Program-made: the position numbers and the translations under genes
Notes under the pieces: model-generated
Seen by the model: only the letters and a program-made list of their open reading frames with translations
What the model was told of the DNA's origin: nothing
Databases searched by the model: none
DNA from: Clostridium sp.
GTDB lineage: Bacteria; Bacillota; Clostridia; Clostridiales; Clostridiaceae
Direction: 5' to 3'
Length of the DNA stretch: 64,000 bases
Assembly (NCBI RefSeq): GCF_029267215.1
Contig: NZ_JARIDH010000025.1
Location: 19,223-83,222 of the forward strand
Shown here: piece after piece, positions 53,818-62,849 of the stretch
How the letters are laid out: each line of letters begins with the position of its first letter
Numbering within the stretch: the stretch's first letter is position 1

Positions 53818-55308
53818 CTACTCTTCTAAACACCTCTTAATTTTCTCTGCCCTACTATCCCAAGTATTATTAAGTGCCTCTCCTCTAACTATATTTATAT
53901 ATTCTTCACTAAAACGCAATTCATTTAAAGCTCTATCAATATTCTCTATAAATTCATTACTATTTTTAGAAACAATACAAGATTTATATTTTAAACATTC
54001 TCTTATATTCGTTGTAACTATTGGTTTTCCTAAAGCCATATATTCGAATATCTTAATTGGTGATGTAGAATCAGTTATATCATTTTTAATAAAAGGTACA
54101 ATGCAAACATCAAAATGGATAGAATAATTTATTAATTCATCATAATTGACAATACCTAAATAAGATATATTATGATATTTATCCAAACCACTCTTATCAT
54201 AGGAGCCATCATAATCCATACCAATAAGTACTATCTCATACTCTTCTCTCTCTTTTGCTAATCTACCTATTAAATCATAATCAAACCATTTAGCTAAAGC
54301 ACCATAATAGCCTATTATAGGCTTTTTTTTATTTAATATAAATTGAAACTTTTCTTGTTTACCAAAATCTGACTCTCTAATATTATTATCAAAATCTACC
54401 CCAAATGATTCTACATTTAAATTGTTCTTATCTTTCCATTCAAATTCTATATTTTTTATTACTATAAAATCATCCAAATTAACTCCATTAGGAACTAATA
54501 TATTTTTATTTTCTCCTCTTATAATATCTACTTTATCTTTTAAACCCTCAGCAGTAGAAATTACAAATACATTCTCTTTATCACTTAGCAACTTATTATG
54601 TCCATTTAACATATCAGATGTTACCTCATATCCACTTATATCACTAGATAATTCATCAACAAAATCATATATAACATTAAACCCTTTATCTATATAACTT
54701 TTTATCAAATCATATCCAACAAAATTTAAACAAGTTGCATATACATGAACAAACCTAGGTTTTTCTATTGCTTTTATAGCCTCAAAAAAAGCTGAATTTA
54801 AACTGTACATATCTAAATTAACTAGATATAAGTTTTCCTGTATTTTTTCTATTGAAAACAAGTCATCATTTTTTATGTCACTTCTATATATATATAATAT
54901 CTTCTTTTTACTTAAAGCTTCTGCTAAATGTTGAGGTCTTTGCTTCATTTCTATATTCCACCCAAAAGATGCATGAAATACTATAATCTCATCATATTCC
55001 TCTTCATTTAATATTTTTAAAAACTCATTGTAAAAACAGTTAAATTGTTTTTCAAATAATATTGAACTTATTGCATCATCAATAGCTAAAGATATTTGAG
55101 AACAAATATTATTAAATTCTCCTGAAATAATTTTTTCATCATAAGATTCATCCAAAAATATTTCTACTTCACTATTAATATTAACCAATAAATTTATAAG
55201 TTCTTTTAATCCAAGTCTTTTTATAAGCCATTCATTTAATTTTATCTTTTCTTCATGAGTAATATCAAATTTATCCTTTTTTATTATATTTTCAAAAATA
55301 TTTTCCAT
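53818..55308 (-). CDS. TuaH-like glycosyltransferase (last gene of polysaccharide export operon)
   Basis: 496-aa glycosyltransferase (GT-B fold, family 4-like), third paralogue in this operon. Conserved features shared by all three: WNIEMKQRPQHLAEAL (the R-x-Q-H motif), a central acceptor region, IIGYYGALAKWFDYDLI, and the donor-site KIFEYMALGKPIVTTNIRECLKYK. It has an extra ~90-residue N-terminal helical part not seen in its 410-aa paralogue. The ATG at 55308 has AAAGGGAG upstream; the frame to 55326 overlaps the ABC stop. Probably cytoplasmic, adding sugars to the exported polymer. Confidence 0.85.
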   Translation of the reverse strand: MENIFENIIKKDKFDITHEEKIKLNEWLIKRLGLKELINLLVNINSEVEIFLDESYDEKIISGEFNNICSQISLAIDDAISSILFEKQFNCFYNEFLKILNEEEYDEIIVFHASFGWNIEMKQRPQHLAEALSKKKILYIYRSDIKNDDLFSIEKIQENLYLVNLDMYSLNSAFFEAIKAIEKPRFVHVYATCLNFVGYDLIKSYIDKGFNVIYDFVDELSSDISGYEVTSDMLNGHNKLLSDKENVFVISTAEGLKDKVDIIRGENKNILVPNGVNLDDFIVIKNIEFEWKDKNNLNVESFGVDFDNNIRESDFGKQEKFQFILNKKKPIIGYYGALAKWFDYDLIGRLAKEREEYEIVLIGMDYDGSYDKSGLDKYHNISYLGIVNYDELINYSIHFDVCIVPFIKNDITDSTSPIKIFEYMALGKPIVTTNIRECLKYKSCIVSKNSNEFIENIDRALNELRFSEEYINIVRGEALNNTWDSRAEKIKRCLEE

Positions 55309-55322
55309 AAAAGCTCCCTTTC

Positions 55323-56519
55323 TCAAAATTCTTCATGCCATCTTGAATTTAAAAATATAAATCCCTCTTCTTCATCTTCATTCTTAACTTCAAATGAAAC
55401 TAAATTTTCTTTAGATTCTAAAGAAACAAGATTTTGACTTTCAGAAAATATAATATCTAAATAATAAATTCCTCTCCTAACATCTAATGATTCTATTTTA
55501 AACTCTATTTCATTTTCTCCTAATTCCCAAGGTATAGTAACCCCATCTACATTACTGTTAACAGAAAAAATAAATTGATCTGTACTTCTAAATTTAGTAG
55601 GTTCTTTATAGGCTTTTCTTATTTCAATAGTTATTCCTGCATTTCTAACTGAAGTTTTAAAAACATTATAATTTATTTTAAATTCTATTGAATCACCTTT
55701 TAAATAAAACTCTTTTTTGTTTAATATATTAACCTCATTTATCTCAACAAATTTACTTTTTTCAATTTTCTCTTCCTCATTTGATGTAGAATTCATCAAA
55801 TTTTCATAATAATTTTCAACAATATCAAAGGCTGTTCCAATCTCCTTAACTCTTCCATTATCAAGCCATACAACTCTTTCACAAAACTCTTTTACAGTTT
55901 CTAAACCATGTGAAACATAAATAACAGTTTTTCCACTTTCCTTAAACTCATTGAACTTATCAACACACTTTTTTTGAAAACTAATATCTCCAACTGATAA
56001 TATTTCATCCACAATTAATATATCTGGATTTATATTTATAGCCACTGCAAAAGCTAACCTTGCATACATACCACTAGAATAATTTTTTACAGGTTGACTT
56101 ATAAACTCTCCTATATCTGCAAAATCTATTATTTCATCTTTTACCCTTTCAACCTCTTCTTTTGTTAACCCCATCAAACTTCCATTAAAAAATATATTTT
56201 CTTCTCCTGTAAGCTCTGGGTTAAAACCTGTTCCAAGTTCTAAAAGTGAGGATACTCTTCCATTCACTTTTACTTCACCTGATGATGCATATGATACCCC
56301 AGTCAAAATTTTTAATAAAGTTGATTTTCCAGCACCATTATTCCCAATTATCCCAAGTATTTCTCCCTTATTAACATAAAAACTAACATCACTTAAAGCT
56401 TTAAATTCATCTATATTTTTTTTGCTAAAAGGATTAAGTATGTTCCTTATTTTGCTTACATTTGAATCATAAACTTTATAATTCTTACAAAGATTTCTTA
56501 TCTCTATAGCTCTCTCCAT
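55323..56519 (-). CDS. Wzt/TagH-like ABC transporter ATPase with C-terminal polymer-binding domain (copy 2)
   Basis: 398-aa ATPase for polysaccharide or teichoic-acid export. Walker A GNNGAGKSTLLK, signature NYSSGMYARLAFA, Walker B ILIVDEILSVGD and VSHGLETVKEF are all intact. A ~170-residue C-terminal beta-sandwich (about 235-398) resembles the Wzt carbohydrate-binding domain that reads the chain end. It is a paralogue of the ATPase at 59088. There is no second permease gene beside it. GGAGG precedes the ATG. Confidence 0.92.
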   Translation of the reverse strand: MERAIEIRNLCKNYKVYDSNVSKIRNILNPFSKKNIDEFKALSDVSFYVNKGEILGIIGNNGAGKSTLLKILTGVSYASSGEVKVNGRVSSLLELGTGFNPELTGEENIFFNGSLMGLTKEEVERVKDEIIDFADIGEFISQPVKNYSSGMYARLAFAVAININPDILIVDEILSVGDISFQKKCVDKFNEFKESGKTVIYVSHGLETVKEFCERVVWLDNGRVKEIGTAFDIVENYYENLMNSTSNEEEKIEKSKFVEINEVNILNKKEFYLKGDSIEFKINYNVFKTSVRNAGITIEIRKAYKEPTKFRSTDQFIFSVNSNVDGVTIPWELGENEIEFKIESLDVRRGIYYLDIIFSESQNLVSLESKENLVSFEVKNEDEEEGFIFLNSRWHEEF

Positions 56520-56535
56520 ACTTTTCCTCCTTCAA

Positions 56536-57768
56536 CTAATCTAAAATAAGATTTTTAATAGCCTTAGCTTTCGCATTCCATGTATTTTCTTTTCCTTCTT
56601 TTCTAAGTAAATCTATGTACTCTTTTGAATTTTCCAATTCTGTTGCCTTTTTTATACTATTTATAAACTCTTCATGAGAATTGCTAACTAAAGGTGATTT
56701 ATATTTTCTACACTCTGGTAAATCTGTAGTAACTATAGGTTTACCTAAAGCCATATACTCAAACAATTTAACTGGTGATGTTGACTTAGTTATCTCATTT
56801 ATTTTAAATGGAATTATAGATACATTAAAAAACCTTGCATATTTAGGTAATTCACTATAATCAACAGTTCCTAAATAATGAACATTTTTAAAATCTAATA
56901 TTCCACTCTTTTTTAAAGAACTATCATAATCTATTCCTATTAGAATAATTTCATATTCATCCTTAAATTCATTTGCTAATTTTTTTATTAAATCATAATC
57001 AAACCAATTAGCCAATGCACCAAAATAACCTATTATTCTCTTATTTTTTCTTACCAAACTTCTAATTTTATCAGGTATTTTTTCATTAGATAAATTAATA
57101 AAATGCTTATATTCAACGCCATTAGTTACAAGGGCTAGATTTTTCTCCCCTCTAACTTCTTTAACCTCTTTATAAAGTTTATCTGCAGTGGCCACAACAT
57201 AAACATTTTCACTATCCTTTAACATCCTTTTATGACTTTCCTTTATTTCATCACTTATTTTCACACCAGCTATTTCATCAGCAAAATCATCAACATACTC
57301 ATAAATTATTTTAAAGTTCTTATCCGTAAATTTCTTAAGCCAAATATCATATTCAACAAAAGCTGTTGAATAAATCTGCCCAAAGGCAGGAATTTTACTT
57401 TGTGAAACTATATCAATCAAACATTCTTGAAGCCAATATAAATCTGTATTTACTAAATAGATATTTTCTCCTAATTTTTTATAAGTTTTTATATCTTTAT
57501 CAACATAAGGTGATGCTTTATAAAAATATAAAATATTTTCTTTAGCTAAATTTAATGCAATATGCTGTGGCCTTTGAAACATCTTAACATAAAACCCAAA
57601 ATAAACATCAAAAATTATTATTGCATCATATTTTTTACTCTTTATAGTGCCAGTTATTTCATCAAAAAATGTTTGCTTTTGATCTTCATATCCTTTTTCT
57701 CTATATTTCATAAACATAGGTTTTAAAATAGGTCTTAATAAATTTTTCACCTTTCTTTTCAAGCTCAT
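56536..57768 (-). CDS. TuaH-like glycosyltransferase (middle paralogue)
   Basis: 410-aa GT-B glycosyltransferase, the shortest of the three paralogues. Core motifs: YVKMFQRPQHIALNLA near residue 60, RIIGYFGALANWFDYDLIKKL near 245, and KLFEYMALGKPIVTTDLPECRKYKS (part) near 345. AAAGGTG precedes the ATG. It lies between the two ATPase-glycosyltransferase modules. Sugar donor and acceptor unknown; TuaH of Bacillus teichuronic-acid synthesis is the nearest named relative I recognise. Confidence 0.85.
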   Translation of the reverse strand: MSLKRKVKNLLRPILKPMFMKYREKGYEDQKQTFFDEITGTIKSKKYDAIIIFDVYFGFYVKMFQRPQHIALNLAKENILYFYKASPYVDKDIKTYKKLGENIYLVNTDLYWLQECLIDIVSQSKIPAFGQIYSTAFVEYDIWLKKFTDKNFKIIYEYVDDFADEIAGVKISDEIKESHKRMLKDSENVYVVATADKLYKEVKEVRGEKNLALVTNGVEYKHFINLSNEKIPDKIRSLVRKNKRIIGYFGALANWFDYDLIKKLANEFKDEYEIILIGIDYDSSLKKSGILDFKNVHYLGTVDYSELPKYARFFNVSIIPFKINEITKSTSPVKLFEYMALGKPIVTTDLPECRKYKSPLVSNSHEEFINSIKKATELENSKEYIDLLRKEGKENTWNAKAKAIKNLILD

Positions 57769-57792
57769 ATTTCACCTTTCCATACCTTACTT

Positions 57793-59100
57793 CTATATAT
57801 TTTTTTCTATCAAATTATCTAATACATTAGCTTTTTCATTCCAAGTATTTTTAAGTGCTTCTTCCTCTAAGTATTTATAATAAAAATCTCCTTTTTTCAA
57901 ATTCAATGCATGGTCTAATTTCCCTATAAAATCATCATGATTTTTTCCTATTAAAACTGATTTATATTTTCTACACTCCCTCATATCAGTAGTTACAATT
58001 GGATGTCCTATAGCCATATATTCAAATAATTTTACTGGACTTGTAGACTCTGTTATATCATTAAGTAAAAAAGGAATTATTGATACTGAAAAATATTGTG
58101 CATACTTATTAAGTTCTTTATAATCCACTACTCCTAAATAGTGTACATTTTCTAACTCTTCAATCTTGCTATCCTTAAAGCTACTATCATATAAAAAACC
58201 TATTAGTACTATTTCATAATTTTTCTTTTTTTCTGCAACCTTTCTAATAAGTTCATAATCAAACCACTTAGCTAAAGCACCAAAATATCCTATTATAGGA
58301 TTTCCTTTATTGATAACCTCTCTAAGTTTTTCTGGAATCCCATCACTTAATAACTGCCAATGAGAATACTCAACACCATTAGTAATCATAGCAATATTCT
58401 CATCATCTCTTATTTCTCTAATCTCTTCTATAAGTTTATCTGCCGAACCAACAACTATATTTCTTTTATCAGCTATAATATGTTCATGTCTATCATAAAC
58501 AAAATCAGGTAACCCCCCTGAAATTTCATCTGACAACTCATCTATATACTCGTAAATAATTTTAAATCCATTATCTAAATATTTTTCTCTTATGTATTCT
58601 TCTTCTAAATAAATATCTGTTGAATAAAGTGATAAAAATTTATTTCCTTTATAAGATCTTAAAATATCAAACATTGCATTTTGTAAAGCAAAGTTAGCCA
58701 TATTTACTAAATACAATCTATCTTTTAACTTTTCTATAGTATTTACCTGAGAATCAAAGCGTTCTGATGTTCTATAGAAATATAAATACCCTTTGTCAGT
58801 AAGATTATTAGCCATATGTTGAGAACGTTGAAATAAAGGAATATTCCACCCAACCCTAGAATCAAAAACTACAATAGCCTTAAACTCTTCATTTTTTAAT
58901 ATTTCATCAAATATTGCATTAGCTTCCTCATAATTTTTTCTATAAATTAAAGCACTACTATTAAACTTATTTTTAAAAATTCTCTTAACATATATAAAAG
59001 CTTTTTTTATTAAATTAAATACGCCTTCATCCCTTAATATTTCCCCACTTCTTCTTATCACTCGTCCTATACTCATACTATTTTCCACTACCCTTTCCAT
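57793..59100 (-). CDS. TuaH-like glycosyltransferase (first paralogue)
   Basis: 435-aa glycosyltransferase with the same layout as its paralogues: WNIPLFQRSQHMANNL (R-S-Q-H instead of R-P-Q-H), IIGYFGALAKWFDYELI, and LFEYMAIGHPIVTTDMRECR. The ATG at 59100 overlaps the ATPase stop and lacks a clear ribosome site; the ATG at 59076 (MSIGRVIRR) is an alternative. A basic N-terminal region (about 9-45) may bind the membrane or lipid carrier. It follows the first ATPase. Confidence 0.83.
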   Translation of the reverse strand: MERVVENSMSIGRVIRRSGEILRDEGVFNLIKKAFIYVKRIFKNKFNSSALIYRKNYEEANAIFDEILKNEEFKAIVVFDSRVGWNIPLFQRSQHMANNLTDKGYLYFYRTSERFDSQVNTIEKLKDRLYLVNMANFALQNAMFDILRSYKGNKFLSLYSTDIYLEEEYIREKYLDNGFKIIYEYIDELSDEISGGLPDFVYDRHEHIIADKRNIVVGSADKLIEEIREIRDDENIAMITNGVEYSHWQLLSDGIPEKLREVINKGNPIIGYFGALAKWFDYELIRKVAEKKKNYEIVLIGFLYDSSFKDSKIEELENVHYLGVVDYKELNKYAQYFSVSIIPFLLNDITESTSPVKLFEYMAIGHPIVTTDMRECRKYKSVLIGKNHDDFIGKLDHALNLKKGDFYYKYLEEEALKNTWNEKANVLDNLIEKNI

Positions 59101-60260
59101 GAATGATTTAGTATTATAAAACCTTCACCTCTGTATCTATCATCCAAAGTAAAACTATATGCATTTATCTTTCTAAAAACCTCATTTTTTCCATCCATTA
59201 ACACAAAATCTATATAATAAACACCAGCAACTAGATTAGTTTTTTCCAAAACAACTTTTATTTTATTAACTCCATTCTTAAATGGTGTTATAACCATGTT
59301 ATACTTACTACTTATTCCGCACACAAACTGATCACTTCCTCTAGTAAGCCCTGGTTCATAATCAGTTTTTCTTACCTCTAAAACTATATTAGGATTTTTA
59401 ACTTTATTATCTAATACATCATAGGAAATTTCTAATTCTATATCATCATGATATTTTATCTTTTTACTATTTCCTCTAATAAAGATATCTTTTATTATAG
59501 AACTATTTAGCGATTTAATACTTTCAATATTCACTGGATTAAAACTCTTATTATAGTACCTCTCAACAACAATAACAGAATTTCCATCATCAACAATTTT
59601 TCCATTTTCAAGCCAAATAGCTCTATCACAAAATTTCTTTACTGTTCCAAGCCCATGAGAAACATAAATTATAGTCTTGCCTTGCCTTTTAAAATCATTA
59701 AATTTCTCCATACACTTAACCTGAAATCCCGTATCACCAACTGATAAAATTTCATCAACAATAAGAATATCTGGATTAACATTTATACCCACAGCAAAAG
59801 CTAATCTTGCAAACATACCACTTGAATAACTTTTAACAGGTCTATATACAAATTCTCCTATATTAGCAAACTCAAGTATATCTTTTAACTTTTCATCAAT
59901 CTCATTTTTTTCTAATCCATTTAAACTTCCATTAAAATATATATTTTCCATTCCTGTAAGCTCTGGATTAAATCCAGAACCTAGTTCTAACATAGAAGAT
60001 ACCTTTCCATTAATCTCAATATTTCCTTCACTTGGAAAAGCAACGCCTGTTAATAACTTTAAAAGTGTTGATTTTCCTGCACCATTAGCTCCGATTATTC
60101 CAACACATTCTCCTTTACTTACCTCAAAAGAAATATTATCTAAAGCCAAAAATTCTTTAATATTCTTATTACTACCAAAAACATTGGCTAACTTTTCTGT
60201 TCTCTTTTCATATAACTTATATTTTTTAGTAAGATTCATTACCTTTATAACAACAGTCAT
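59088..60260 (-). CDS. Wzt/TagH-like ABC transporter ATPase with C-terminal polymer-binding domain (copy 1)
   Basis: 390-aa ATPase directly behind the permease gene, so the most likely partner of that permease. Walker A GANGAGKSTLLK, signature SYSSGMFARLAFA, Walker B ILIVDEILSVGD, VSHGLGTVKKF. The C-terminal ~160 residues form a Wzt-type beta-sandwich domain. Start at 60260 is kept because it aligns with the start of the paralogue, although the ribosome site is weak; another ATG lies at residue 8. Overlaps the next glycosyltransferase gene. Confidence 0.93.
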   Translation of the reverse strand: MTVVIKVMNLTKKYKLYEKRTEKLANVFGSNKNIKEFLALDNISFEVSKGECVGIIGANGAGKSTLLKLLTGVAFPSEGNIEINGKVSSMLELGSGFNPELTGMENIYFNGSLNGLEKNEIDEKLKDILEFANIGEFVYRPVKSYSSGMFARLAFAVGINVNPDILIVDEILSVGDTGFQVKCMEKFNDFKRQGKTIIYVSHGLGTVKKFCDRAIWLENGKIVDDGNSVIVVERYYNKSFNPVNIESIKSLNSSIIKDIFIRGNSKKIKYHDDIELEISYDVLDNKVKNPNIVLEVRKTDYEPGLTRGSDQFVCGISSKYNMVITPFKNGVNKIKVVLEKTNLVAGVYYIDFVLMDGKNEVFRKINAYSFTLDDRYRGEGFIILNHSWKG

Positions 60261-60279
60261 TTATTGTTTCACTCACCCT

Positions 60280-61092
60280 CTATAAAACATCATCAAATTC
60301 TGGTCTAAACTTCTTAAACACCTTAGAACCAAAGATATAAAGTATTAATGTTACACTCCAAAAATAAACTCCATATTTAAACGTAAGAATATTTGTTCCT
60401 AAATAAGCATCTCTAAATAATACAGTCAGATAATATAATGGATTAAGTTTTAAAATATTCTCAATCCAAGGAATACTTCTTCCTATAGGTAAAGACCCTG
60501 CCTGCCACATAATAGGACACATCCAAAATAAAAATTGCATAAAAACTGATATGGCATGAAGTATATCAATAGACATAACAACCCATGCTGATAAAAGTCT
60601 AGACAATGCGCCTAAAAATATCAGTGTAATTATAATTGCATAAATTAATTTAGGAAAATTAATTAAACTTAAGTTACCATTCGTCCAGAATATAATAAAA
60701 CTTATAATTAAAAGAACTAAAAATGTATAAAAACTTATTAATATTCTTATTGTTGGCAATATCTCTACTGGGAATTTAACTTTCTTAACTAAAAATGCAT
60801 TTACCCTAATAGAACTAGCCCCTGCTACAATAACATCTGAAATAAAAATCCAAGGTATATACGCTGAAACTAACCATACCAAATAACTAACCTCAACTTG
60901 TTGAACTCTTTGCTTCATACCTGTTGAAAAAATCATCCAAAATACTGTTATCATGGCTAGTGGTCTGATTATAGCCCATGTCATTCCTAATTTTGAACCA
61001 GCAAACTCTTTTTTAAACTCTTTTTTTGATATACTAAACATCATTCTCCTATGAGAAAAAACACTTTTCTCTAATTCAAGCCACTCTTTCAA
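60280..61092 (-). CDS. ABC-2 type polysaccharide export permease (Wzm/TagG-like)
   Basis: 270-aa permease with six membrane helices, first gene of the operon. Seen: the amphipathic lead RRMMFSISKKEFKKEFAGSK, KLGMTWAIIRPLAMITVFWM, and LFWMCPIMWQAGSLPI, the hallmark of Wzm/TagG permeases. It moves a lipid-linked glycopolymer across the membrane using the ATPases encoded next. The TTG at 61092 sits 6 nt behind GAGGTG; the frame also opens at that GTG (61101). It is the only permease in the operon. Confidence 0.92.
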   Translation of the reverse strand: MKEWLELEKSVFSHRRMMFSISKKEFKKEFAGSKLGMTWAIIRPLAMITVFWMIFSTGMKQRVQQVEVSYLVWLVSAYIPWIFISDVIVAGASSIRVNAFLVKKVKFPVEILPTIRILISFYTFLVLLIISFIIFWTNGNLSLINFPKLIYAIIITLIFLGALSRLLSAWVVMSIDILHAISVFMQFLFWMCPIMWQAGSLPIGRSIPWIENILKLNPLYYLTVLFRDAYLGTNILTFKYGVYFWSVTLILYIFGSKVFKKFRPEFDDVL

Positions 61093-61101
61093 ATTATCCA
61101 C

Positions 61102-61302
61102 CTCAACTTACCACATATTAGTTTGCTCTAGTATTATTTCTATATACCTTAGAAGTATTAACTTATAATTAGTTTTATAGTCATTTTTTAAGAAAAATTT
61201 ATATTATTAGAACAATTAATCATTTGAATAATTTAATTCATAAAACAAATAATCATTAAACTAAAAAATCTTAATACTTTATCTTCAACTTTTAAATAAT
61301 TA
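61102..61302. promoter_or_regulatory. Promoter region of polysaccharide export operon
   Basis: About 200 bp of AT-rich sequence between the operon and the repeat element; no ORF. It should hold the minus-strand operon promoter, but no clear consensus pair was seen. The repeat next to it may affect upstream control. Confidence 0.35.
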
Positions 61303-61310
61303 AATTTAAA

Positions 61311-61600
61311 AGTTCTGTTTTAAGAGAGTGTTGATTTTAGCTATCCCTTCAGGCCTACTTAATTTTAAGTAAAAATCAAAATTCTGTATTTTGAACTTAC
61401 ACCTTCTAATAAATATAAGAAGGTGCTTCCTATTTAAGTTTTAATATTAAAGAATAATAGCTAAAGCGAAAAAACTCCCTCTAGTCAAACAACTTCGCTT
61501 TTTAACTCTATTATTCTTCCATATTCAATAAAAATCTAAACTGCTTATTAAGATTGTCATAAAGTTCTATCTAAAATCAATACTAGTTTAAAAAAGAGCC
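61311..61600. mobile_element. MITE-like element, full-length copy with exact 8-bp target duplication
   Basis: 290-bp element. Left terminal repeat AGTTCTGTTTTAAGAGAGTG + TTGATTTTAG; the right one is its imperfect inverse ending AAAAAAGAGCC (about 22 of 30 match). Exact AATTTAAA flanks it at 61303-61310 and 61601-61608. Inside are two nested hairpins, CACCTTCT / AGAAGGTG (61400-61425) and AAGAATAATAG..AAAGCGAA / TTCGCTTT..CTATTATTCTT (61450-61518). There is no ORF. Sited upstream of the polysaccharide operon. Confidence 0.8.
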
Positions 61601-61666
61601 AATTTAAAATCTCTTATATAATACATAAATTAAAATTATTGTAACTACCTATTTTTAAGCATAAAA

Positions 61667-61699
61667 AAATAGGTATAAGATAAAATCTTATACCTATTT
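61667..61699. terminator. Terminator after parvulin gene
   Basis: Stem AAATAGGTATAAGAT / ATCTTATACCTATTT with a 3-nt loop; on the minus strand it runs into TTTTATGC. Confidence 0.88.
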
Positions 61700-61711
61700 A
61701 ATAAATAGAAA

Positions 61712-62458
61712 CTAAGCTAACTTAACTCCATATTTTTCTCTTAACTCTTTTACTAACTCTAAGTATTTCTTTTGTTGTCTTTCTTGTATTAACATAGAAA
61801 CAACTTGATCTTTAACTTCTTCAAATGATTTAGTTGAGCTTTCTTTTTTATCTTCAACTTTTATTAAGTGATATCCAAATTGAGTTTTAACAGGCTCACT
61901 AACAACTCCTAAATCTAAGTTGAATGCAGCTTCCTCAAACTCTGGAACCATCATTCCTCTTGAGAATGCTCCTAAATTTCCACCTTGCTCTTTTGAAGGA
62001 CAAGTTGAATATTTTGATGCAGCTTCTTCAAATGAAACAGATCCTGAAGCTATTTCATCTTGAACCTTCTTAGCTTCTTCTTCTGAAGCAACTAAGATAT
62101 GCTTAGCAGTAACATTAGCTGGCTCAGCGAACATTTCTTTATGTTCTTCATAATAAGCTTTAGCTTCTTCATCAGTTACAGTAACTGATGATAAAGTTTT
62201 CTTCATAACCATTTGAGCTAATAATTCTTTAGCAAATTTATTTAATTGATCAGTATATTCCTCAGTTTTATCTAAACCAGTCTCCTTAGCGAACTCTGAC
62301 ATTAATTCAAATGCTATAGCTTGCTCTAAAACTTGTCTTTTACCTTCTTCACTTGCAAGCATAGCTTGTTGTTGTGCTGGGTATCTTGCTATTATTTCAT
62401 CAATGTAATCTGAAGTTATTTCTACATTTCCAACTGTTGCTAAAACTTTCTTTTCCAT
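61712..62458 (-). CDS. Parvulin-type peptidyl-prolyl isomerase without signal peptide
   Basis: 248-aa PpiC/PrsA-like protein. Residues ~1-105 are a SurA/trigger-like N-terminal helical domain (VGNVEITSDYIDEIIARYP). A parvulin domain spans ~112-215: AKHILVASEEEAKKV, YSTCPSKEQGGNLGAFSRG, MVPEFEEAAFNL and TQFGYHLIKVED. The absence of a signal peptide or lipobox sets it apart from PrsA and implies a cytoplasmic chaperone/isomerase. AAGGAG precedes the ATG. Monocistronic. Confidence 0.92.
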   Translation of the reverse strand: MEKKVLATVGNVEITSDYIDEIIARYPAQQQAMLASEEGKRQVLEQAIAFELMSEFAKETGLDKTEEYTDQLNKFAKELLAQMVMKKTLSSVTVTDEEAKAYYEEHKEMFAEPANVTAKHILVASEEEAKKVQDEIASGSVSFEEAASKYSTCPSKEQGGNLGAFSRGMMVPEFEEAAFNLDLGVVSEPVKTQFGYHLIKVEDKKESSTKSFEEVKDQVVSMLIQERQQKKYLELVKELREKYGVKLA

Positions 62459-62795
62459 CTTTATTATCTCCTTTGTAGTTAAAGTTTTATTTTCCTATAC
62501 TTCATATATTAACATATATTTATTTAATTACAAAGTAATTCTAAGTATTTTCATATTATTTAAAATAAGATAATAAATTTATAACTTGAAAATATAAATC
62601 AATAATTTTCTAAATATAAAATCACAAATATACTTAAATTTATAAAAATAAACTAATTATTAAAAACTAGAAATAGCAAATCAGAACTTTTTTTTATTTT
62701 TTCTCTTTTTATTTTATTTAAATATTTAATACCTTTCTTAATAACTATCTTTCTCTATTTTATATTAAGGTTCTTAATAAACTATTTATTATTTA
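62459..62795. other. AT-rich intergenic region
   Basis: Divergent spacer between the parvulin and peroxiredoxin genes; no ORF or RNA element recognised apart from the peroxiredoxin promoter at its right end. Confidence 0.4.
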
Positions 62796-62824
62796 TTGAT
62801 AATTAATATTAATTGTTATATAAT
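62796..62824 (+). promoter_or_regulatory. Peroxiredoxin promoter
   Basis: TTGATA (62796-62801), 17-nt spacer, TATAAT (62819-62824), 25 nt before the start codon. No clear PerR box overlaps it. Confidence 0.75.
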
Positions 62825-62849
62825 ATACACAATTAAAGGAGGAATATTT

